This document shows positions 1 through 3,716 of a stretch of 5,028 nt of DNA, one piece after another (positions within the stretch are counted from its first letter, which is position 1; every line of letters begins with the position of its first letter). Below the pieces are notes generated by a model, which was not told where the DNA came from, did no database searches, and worked only from the letters and a program-made list of their open reading frames with translations. Source of the DNA: Planctomycetaceae bacterium. Lineage in GTDB: Bacteria > Planctomycetota > Planctomycetia > Pirellulales > Thermoguttaceae. The position numbers and the translations under genes are program-made. The stretch lies in contig JAIRLW010000553.1 in NCBI GenBank assembly GCA_031259095.1, forward strand, positions 1 to 5,028, written 5' to 3'.

Positions 1-188
1 ACAATCAGTACAAATTCATTTTCTCCGGCTCCAACCGTATCAACAGCAACCAATGTTCGACCGGTTGTTTTCATGGCGGTACGTTCTTCGTTCAATCGGT
101 ACGGTTCAATGATTAACAATTTCTGTCCAACCATTGAATCAACTTTTTGCGTCGAAACCAAAGAACCAACAATCTTTGCAATAAACAC
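1..188 (-). CDS. BMC-P (EutN/CcmL family) microcompartment vertex protein, partial (C-terminus outside window)
   Basis: Forms the pentamer that caps the vertices of the polyhedral BMC shell. About 62 residues are readable before the window edge; the family is usually 85-100 residues, so roughly the last third is missing. Visible family features are an N-terminal strand starting MFIAKIVGSLVSTQK, then MVGQKLLIIEPYRL, then TTGRTLVAVDTVGAGENEF. The VDxVGAGxxEFVL segment is the hallmark EutN/CcmL strand-loop. The start is a GTG at 188-186, chosen because FIAKIVGS is the normal family N-terminus; no in-frame ATG lies just upstream and no Shine-Dalgarno sequence is seen. It lies 67 nt downstream of the kinase gene on the same strand, so it is probably co-transcribed. 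PVM-type loci usually carry several BMC-P genes, so others may follow beyond position 1. The family call is firm; which BMC-P paralog it is cannot be told. Confidence 0.93.
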   Translation of the reverse strand, partial: MFIAKIVGSLVSTQKVDSMVGQKLLIIEPYRLNEERTAMKTTGRTLVAVDTVGAGENEFVLI

Positions 189-199
189 TTTATTTAATG

Positions 200-227
200 G
201 AGAGTTGATAGTGGAGAGTGGAAAGTG
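200..227 (-). repeat. Intergenic repeat copy A, inverted relative to 1933-1960
   Basis: The 18-mer GAGAGTTGATAGTGGAGA at 200-217 recurs exactly as its reverse complement at 1943-1960. The match extends to 25 of 28 positions (200-227 against 1960-1933). Both copies sit in spacers of the BMC operon: this one between the kinase stop and the BMC-P start, and the other between the two BMC-H genes. It consists of variations on AGTGGAGA/AGAGTTGA. It could be a dispersed intergenic repeat of this genome or part of an mRNA secondary structure; the function is unknown. Confidence 0.8.
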
Positions 228-255
228 AAGAATTAACCGTGTGCGTTACTCTCCG

Positions 256-1446
256 CTAGCCGCTATCCACGATCAACTTCTTTGTTTGTCTGGCAACGAT
301 AAGTTCTTCATTTGTTGGTATGACCCAAATTTGAGTTTTACTTTCTGTAGCGTGAATTGCGGCTTCGCCTTCAGCAACCGTATTTTTCTGCGGATCAAGA
401 ACAATACCAAACACTCCAAGATCAGTACAAACTCTTTTTCGTATCGTTTTATTGTGTTCGCCAATGCCGCCGGTAAACACCAGTAAATCCGCACCGCCAA
501 GTTCAACAAGGTAAGCTCCAAGATATTTTCGTATGTCTCCGACAAGAACATCTATTGCCAGTTGAGATTGTTTATGACCTTTTTCGGCGGCATCCATGAC
601 ATCCCGTAAATCACCGCTCACACCGCTCAATCCAAGTAAACCACTTTTTGTTGCTAAAATATTCAAAATTTCTTCTTGAGTTTTTCCAGTTTTTCGTATC
701 AAATACGGAACCACAAACGGGTCAAAATCGCCGACACGGTTATTGTGAAACAAACCGGTTTGCGCACTTGCTCCCATACTTGCGGCAACACTTTGACCGG
801 CATTGACCGCACAAAGTGAACTGGAACCGCCAAGATGCATCGAAATAATTTTTAAATCGTTACGTTTCAAAATTTCCGCAGCACGAACCGCAATATACCG
901 ATGCGACGCTCCATGAAATCCGTAACGAATAATATTGTATTTTTCCGCCCATTCAAACGGAATTCCGTAATAGCGATTTCTGTTCGGAATTGTTTGATGA
1001 AAGCCGGTTTCAAATGCAGCCACAAGCGGAATATCCGGCAATTTTTCTGCAAGAATCCGCATTGCCCGAACATACGGCGGATTGTGAGCCGGCATCATAT
1101 CGTTGATTTCTTCCATTGCGTCCAGCAATTCGGCATCGACTCGCCGAACTCCCGAAATGCCCGCCGCATGAACCGCCTTAAAACCAATCGCCGCAATTTC
1201 CGAATCACTTTTAATCGGACTAGATTCTTGTTCCGTTAATTGACTAAGACATTGCCGAACCGCAACCGCATGATCTGTTGCCGTAACATTAGTTTCCCGT
1301 TTCACGCCATTGACTTCAACCATACACGGACTCAACGCTTCGCCGATTCGTTCAATCCGCCCCTTCGCCAAGACCTTTTCGTTATTCATATCGAACAACG
1401 AATATTTGAAACTGGTCGATCCAAGATTTGCAACGAGAACATACAT
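256..1446 (-). CDS. ackA: Acetate kinase family protein (BMC-associated acyl-phosphate kinase)
   Basis: Acetate/propionate kinase of the ASKHA fold, 396 aa, the usual length. It should convert acyl-phosphate plus ADP to the carboxylic acid plus ATP, the energy-yielding last step after PduL. Motifs seen: N-terminal phosphate loop NLGSTSFKYSLFD (N7, S10, S12, K14); HNPP at 121-124; FETGFHQTIP at 145-154; RYGFHGASH at 174-182; HLGGSSSL at 204-211; RVGDFDP at 237-243; GLLGLSGVSGD at 269-279; FTGGIGEH at 324-331; IPTNEEL at 376-382. Compared with classical AckA, the conserved HRVVHGG is FKAVHAA (Arg replaced by Lys90), the Asp of FDTAFH is Glu146, and the Asn of HLGNG is Gly207, whereas R237, H178 and E380 are kept. 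From memory of the family, this version is typical of planctomycete BMC kinases. The natural substrate could be lactyl- or propionyl-phosphate rather than acetyl-phosphate (inference). The ATG start at 1446 gives the correct N-terminus but has no Shine-Dalgarno sequence. Stop TAG. Confidence 0.93.
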   Translation of the reverse strand: MYVLVANLGSTSFKYSLFDMNNEKVLAKGRIERIGEALSPCMVEVNGVKRETNVTATDHAVAVRQCLSQLTEQESSPIKSDSEIAAIGFKAVHAAGISGVRRVDAELLDAMEEINDMMPAHNPPYVRAMRILAEKLPDIPLVAAFETGFHQTIPNRNRYYGIPFEWAEKYNIIRYGFHGASHRYIAVRAAEILKRNDLKIISMHLGGSSSLCAVNAGQSVAASMGASAQTGLFHNNRVGDFDPFVVPYLIRKTGKTQEEILNILATKSGLLGLSGVSGDLRDVMDAAEKGHKQSQLAIDVLVGDIRKYLGAYLVELGGADLLVFTGGIGEHNKTIRKRVCTDLGVFGIVLDPQKNTVAEGEAAIHATESKTQIWVIPTNEELIVARQTKKLIVDSG

Positions 1447-1452
1447 GGGAAG

Positions 1453-1532
1453 TTCGTTTTCGGTTGGCAGTATTTTGTTGGCTGTTGAAAAATTTTTAAT
1501 AATTCGTTTTCAGAATTTTGTTACATACTGCC
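1453..1532. repeat. Short inverted and direct repeats in the BMC-H/kinase spacer
   Basis: The 109-nt spacer between the BMC-H stop and the kinase start holds an exact 8-nt inverted repeat, GGCAGTAT at 1466-1473 and ATACTGCC at 1525-1532, separated by 51 nt. It also holds a 9-nt direct repeat TTCGTTTTC at 1453-1461 and 1503-1511. The long loop makes a stable transcription terminator unlikely. A weak mRNA structure ahead of the kinase gene, or chance, are both possible. Confidence 0.4.
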
Positions 1533-1555
1533 GAATGATCACTGAAAATTAACCG

Positions 1556-1825
1556 CTAACTGAGATAGGCGGCAACCAATCCTTCGGCGGGACGAGCAAT
1601 TACGTGTTGGGCAACAAGTTCTCCAACACTTTGGGCGGCTCCGGCTCCGGCTTCGACCGCAGCACGGACACTGCCGACGTCACCGCGAACAACTGTTGTT
1701 ACGAGACCGCCGCCGATCTGAACCCGTTTAACTATTTGTACGTTTGCCGCTTTCGCCATCGCGTCTGTCGCTTCAACGAGTGCAACCAAACCCTTCGTTT
1801 CAACTAATCCAATTGCGTCTTGCAT
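1556..1825 (-). CDS. BMC-H hexameric microcompartment shell protein (89 aa)
   Basis: Single BMC domain (Pfam BMC family, PduA/CcmK/EutM type) covering the whole 89-residue protein, the normal size for a BMC-H that forms the flat hexamers of the shell facets. Seen in order: the start [20 protein letters not shown] with the ETKG edge motif (9-12), then the [23 protein letters not shown] segment split around the pore loop I37-G38-G39-G40-L41, a helix [20 protein letters not shown], and a C-terminal HVIARP (74-79). The pore Gly-Gly-Gly replaces the more common G-S-G of PduA, so a Ser side chain is absent from the pore lining. The ATG at 1825 is preceded by AAATAAGATT, with no Shine-Dalgarno sequence. 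It lies between the second BMC-H gene (140 nt upstream) and the kinase gene (109 nt downstream). The family is certain; the metabolite passing through the pore is unknown. Confidence 0.96.
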   Translation of the reverse strand: MQDAIGLVETKGLVALVEATDAMAKAANVQIVKRVQIGGGLVTTVVRGDVGSVRAAVEAGAGAAQSVGELVAQHVIARPAEGLVAAYLS

Positions 1826-1848
1826 AATCTTATTTAGAATTAATTGTT

Positions 1849-1908
1849 ATAGTTAATAGTGAATAATTTATAGTCATAGTGAATAATATAAAAGTTTGTA
1901 GTTAATAG
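1849..1908. repeat. AT-rich short interspersed repeats (TAATAGTGAATAAT type)
   Basis: The plus strand reads ATAGTGAATAAT at 1856-1867 and again at 1876-1887, 20 nt apart. TAGTTAATAG occurs at 1850-1859 and 1899-1908. Related words (TTAATAGTTAGTAGT near 2280-2294, AATAGTC near 2360-2380) occur in the next spacer. These are degenerate short repeats built on (T)AATAGT and confined to spacers, resembling the short tandem intergenic repeats of some cyanobacteria and planctomycetes (a family comparison from memory). There is no coding potential. Confidence 0.6.
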
Positions 1909-1932
1909 CGAAACGTAATTTCCCGCTTATAC

Positions 1933-1960
1933 TACTCTCCATTCTCCACTATCAACTCTC
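1933..1960 (+). repeat. Intergenic repeat copy B, inverted relative to 200-227
   Basis: This copy contains TCTCCACTATCAACTCTC at 1943-1960, the exact reverse complement of 200-217, and matches copy A at 25 of 28 positions. It lies immediately downstream (in the minus-strand sense) of the stop of the 101-aa BMC-H gene. In the shared mRNA the two copies are complementary and about 1.7 kb apart, so long-range pairing is possible in principle. Confidence 0.8.
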
Positions 1961-1965
1961 AACTA

Positions 1966-2271
1966 CTACTGTCCTGACGTTTTTTTTACAACGGAAGCCG
2001 GCAAAATTTTAGCAATATCACTATGAGGACGCGGAATAACCTGAACGCTAATTACTTCCCCGATTCGTCCGGCAGCGGCGGCTCCGGCATCTGTTGCCGC
2101 TTTCACCGCAGCGACGTCGCCTGTTACGAAAACGCTGACCATGCCGCTTCCGACATTGTCCCAACCGAGAAACTCAACGTTTGCCGCTTTAACCATCGCG
2201 TCCGTTGCTTCAACCAAAGGAATAAATCCCTTCGTTTCAATCATTCCCAACGCTTCAATTGCTTTTGCCAT
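1966..2271 (-). CDS. BMC-H hexameric microcompartment shell protein (101 aa)
   Basis: Second facet-forming BMC-H protein. Visible features: [20 protein letters not shown] with ETKG at 12-15, [20 protein letters not shown], pore loop V40-G41-S42-G43-M44, [20 protein letters not shown], then [11 protein letters not shown] (77-86). It is about 10 residues longer than its neighbour because of a C-terminal tail rich in K, S and T ([12 protein letters not shown]). Such tails usually lie on one hexamer face, and this one may modulate assembly or cargo contact (inference). Its pore keeps the Gly-Ser-Gly form while the neighbour has Gly-Gly-Gly, so the two hexamers probably differ in permeability. Two consecutive BMC-H genes are typical of PVM-type loci. 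The ATG at 2271 is preceded by TTAATTACAAAA with no Shine-Dalgarno sequence. It is separated from the upstream PduL gene by 192 nt. Confidence 0.96.
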   Translation of the reverse strand: MAKAIEALGMIETKGFIPLVEATDAMVKAANVEFLGWDNVGSGMVSVFVTGDVAAVKAATDAGAAAAGRIGEVISVQVIPRPHSDIAKILPASVVKKTSGQ

Positions 2272-2412
2272 TTTTGTAATTAATAGTTAGTAGTAAACCG
2301 TAAATCGTTATAACGACGGAAATACGAAAATTATGAATTGTTAATAATCTGCTTGTTAAATAGTCAACAGATTAATAGTCGGCAGAAAATAGTTATGAAA
2401 AATGCTATTGAT

Positions 2413-2435
2413 TATTAATTTATTAATTATTAATT
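2413..2435. repeat. TATTAATT short tandem repeat in the PduL/BMC-H spacer
   Basis: TATTAATT occurs at 2413-2420, 2421-2428 and 2428-2435, the last two overlapping by one base. It sits in the 192-nt spacer (2272-2463) between PduL and the first BMC-H gene, which is almost free of GC over 2395-2450. The unit is partly self-complementary (ATTAAT), so weak hairpins could form, but there is no GC stem and no convincing terminator. The spacer could also hold an internal promoter for the shell genes; none was recognised. Confidence 0.6.
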
Positions 2436-2463
2436 ATAATTATTGTTTGGTATTAGTTTGACA

Positions 2464-3144
2464 TTACCGGATTAATTCGACCTTACCGGCATGTTCCAAA
2501 TCGGCGGCGTTTGCCTCATCAGTATCAAGGTGAACTTCGAGTTTGATTTTTTCGCCCACCCGAACTAAAACATTTTCAAATGTTGTTGTACAATTATTGG
2601 CGGTAACATGTAATTTCATACGGTCTTTATCTTTAACACCGTAAAATGCAGCGTCGGAAGGTCCCATGTGAACATGCCGTTCTGCCCGAATCACGCCTTT
2701 TTTCAATTCGACCACCCCTTTCGGTCCCACCAACACGCAACCGGGTGAACCGTCCAGTTTACCGCTTTCACGTACCGGCGGATCAATACCAAGTGAAATA
2801 GCGTCGGTGAAGGCTAATTCGACTTGTGTTTCCGAGCGAGTCGGACCGAGAATCCGTACTGTCGGAAGCATTCGTTTTCGGGGGCCAACCACCATCACCG
2901 TTTCTTCTGCCGCGAAAAATCCATCCTGATACAGGTCTTTCATCTTCGTCAACTGCTCACGTCCAAACAATATTTGAACATGTTCCTTCGTCAAATGGAC
3001 ATGCCTTGCCGAAATACTAACAATTAATTCCGGCTTGACAGATTCGGTTTTGGCAACAAACGATGTCGCAAACCGTTGCGACACGATTTCGCGAACAATT
3101 GTCTCCAAAACATGACGATCAAACGACGGCGGTAACGAAACCAT
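2464..3144 (-). CDS. pduL: PduL-type phosphate acyltransferase (phosphotransacylase) with N-terminal encapsulation helix
   Basis: Converts acyl-CoA plus phosphate to acyl-phosphate plus CoA in the compartment lumen, recycling CoA for the aldehyde dehydrogenase. From the ATG at 3144 the protein is 226 aa. It begins with a short amphipathic helix [17 protein letters not shown] (9-25), typical of encapsulation peptides of BMC-core PduL. Two PduL zinc-binding half-sites are seen, SARHVHL (H48, H50) and RAERHVHMG (H157, H159), with the conserved R103 and E109 in [10 protein letters not shown] and H205 near the C-terminus. This fits a dinuclear-zinc PduL (family knowledge). The frame stays open upstream to an ATG at 3177 and a GTG at 3222 (252 aa). 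The 3144 start was chosen because it places the targeting helix at the extreme N-terminus as in relatives, and the extra 26 residues look unlike the family. No start has a good Shine-Dalgarno sequence. It is the first visible gene of the leftward operon. The product is firm; the start is uncertain. Confidence 0.9.
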   Translation of the reverse strand: MVSLPPSFDRHVLETIVREIVSQRFATSFVAKTESVKPELIVSISARHVHLTKEHVQILFGREQLTKMKDLYQDGFFAAEETVMVVGPRKRMLPTVRILGPTRSETQVELAFTDAISLGIDPPVRESGKLDGSPGCVLVGPKGVVELKKGVIRAERHVHMGPSDAAFYGVKDKDRMKLHVTANNCTTTFENVLVRVGEKIKLEVHLDTDEANAADLEHAGKVELIR

Positions 3145-3287
3145 TGTATTGTTGTAATCCGTTTGCAATCCCTGCATAAAATACCAACAACGTTCCGGTA
3201 CTTTATACTTTAACAGGAACACTACTTCTGTTGTTATCGCACCAAATAGAAATAAGGTATAAAAGAATTACTCCGCTACAGAATATT

Positions 3288-3315
3288 TTGACTAATCGTT
3301 AATCTTTTATATTAG
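3288..3315 (+). promoter_or_regulatory. Candidate sigma-70-like promoter pointing toward purF
   Basis: TTGACT (3288-3293) is followed after 16 nt by TATTAG (3310-3315). An overlapping TATATT at 3308-3313 would give a 14-nt spacer. The -35 resembles TTGACA well and the -10 is only fair. It lies about 400 nt before purF, implying a long 5' UTR if real. In such AT-rich DNA a chance match is quite likely. Confidence 0.25.
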
Positions 3316-3378
3316 GGAACTTCTAAAAATTTGTTTTTAGTCACAGAATTATTCATTCTTTATCTCTAATGTTCCTAA
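3312..3378. repeat. Imperfect inverted repeat flanking about 50 nt
   Basis: TTAGGGAAC (3312-3320) pairs with GTTCCTAA (3371-3378) with one bulged G. Inside it lies a 7-nt stem CTAAAAA (3323-3329) and TTTTTAG (3334-3340) with a 4-nt loop. It could be a small structured element or the remnant of a miniature mobile element, but no target-site duplication was identified. Confidence 0.35.
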
Positions 3379-3380
3379 AG

Positions 3381-3416
3381 TTGGGACGATTGGGACAATT
3401 GAGACGGTAGGGATGA
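3381..3416 (+). repeat. 9-nt tandem repeat array (TTGGGACRA), about four units
   Basis: The units are TTGGGACGA (3381-3389), TTGGGACAA (3390-3398), TTGAGACGG (3399-3407) and TAGGGATGA (3408-3416), followed by AGGGGG. The first two differ at one position and the later ones decay. The array is strikingly purine/G-rich on the plus strand compared with its AT-rich surroundings. It may be a microsatellite or a multimeric protein-binding site in the divergent promoter region; the role is unknown. Confidence 0.7.
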
Positions 3417-3607
3417 AGGGGGCGAATGATTTTTAAATCAAAGTTATCAATCCCCAAATCCCGAATTTGTTCCCTGTTGAGAAAAAACATTTTTTTATTA
3501 AAATGGTGATTGTTTGTGGTTGAGACCGATAAGTGAATCTATCCATTGGTTTGATTTAAGCCGTTACTTGTTGGACAGTTACGGTGTTGACCGCTTGAAA
3601 ACTTAAC

Positions 3608-3635
3608 CTGAAAAATCAAATCTGAAAAATTAAAC
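3608..3635 (+). repeat. 14-nt direct repeat CTGAAAAATYAAAY, two units
   Basis: CTGAAAAATCAAAT (3608-3621) is followed directly by CTGAAAAATTAAAC (3622-3635), with 12 of 14 positions identical. A related TTGAAAATTAAACGG lies at 3651-3665. It sits in the presumed purF leader and may be a duplicated operator or simply degenerate repeat DNA. Confidence 0.55.
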
Positions 3636-3679
3636 CGTTGCCGCTTGATTTTGAAAATTAAACGGTGTTTGCGGTTTAA
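3630..3679 (+). promoter_or_regulatory. Nested inverted repeats in the presumed purF leader
   Basis: TTAAACCG (3630-3637) and CGGTTTAA (3672-3679) form an exact 8-bp inverted repeat with a 34-nt loop. Inside, ACCGTT (3634-3639) can instead pair with AACGGT (3661-3666). The two pairings share bases and exclude each other. They end 12 nt before the G-rich ribosome-binding-like run. It could be an RNA switch or an operator for purF control; the stems are short, so this is tentative. It does not match the guanine/adenine riboswitch core as far as can be judged by eye. Confidence 0.3.
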
Positions 3680-3691
3680 GCCTGTCCTAAC

Positions 3692-3716
3692 GGAGGGGAT
3701 GAACGAATTTTTATGA
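3692..3716 (+). promoter_or_regulatory. Shine-Dalgarno run and five-codon mini-ORF overlapping the purF start
   Basis: GGAGGGG (3692-3698) is the only strong Shine-Dalgarno-like sequence in the window. It lies about 14-16 nt before the purF ATG (3713), longer than ideal, and only 2-3 nt before another ATG at 3699. That ATG opens a five-codon frame (Met-Asn-Glu-Phe-Leu, stop TGA 3714-3716) whose stop overlaps the purF start as ATGA. The arrangement resembles translational coupling, but neither spacing is optimal, so the mini-ORF may be chance. Confidence 0.4.

Larger units (their letters stand above)
3223..3712. other. Divergent intergenic region between the BMC operon and purF
   Basis: About 490 nt without a credible gene. 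It must hold the leftward promoter for the BMC operon and the rightward promoter for purF. Visible contents, left to right: AT-rich DNA at 3240-3360; a candidate plus-strand promoter (3288-3315); an imperfect inverted repeat (3312-3378); a G-rich 9-nt tandem array (3381-3416); an A/T run pair near 3482-3500; and degenerate direct and inverted repeats (3590-3679). No tRNA, known riboswitch or rho-independent terminator was recognised. No strong sigma-70 promoter was found on the minus strand. Confidence 0.7.

Noticed and set aside
901..1239. 112-codon open frame on the plus strand
   Set aside because: Antisense to the acyl kinase gene, whose motifs span the whole interval; no independent start signal or domain.
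1840..1965. CRISPR-like array in the spacer
   Set aside because: Repeats are short (10-14 nt), degenerate and irregularly spaced, with no uniform spacers and no cas genes in the window.
2395..2450. Replication-origin-like AT-rich repeats
   Set aside because: No DnaA-box cluster and no replication gene nearby; the position between two operon genes makes an origin unlikely.
3383..3422. G-quadruplex from GGG runs at 3383, 3392, 3410 and 3418
   Set aside because: One loop would be about 15 nt, so it does not fit the canonical form; kept only as a tandem repeat.
3482..3500. A-run/T-run hairpin as rho-independent terminator
   Set aside because: The stem is only A-T pairs without GC, and it would lie in the middle of a divergent promoter region with no gene ending nearby.
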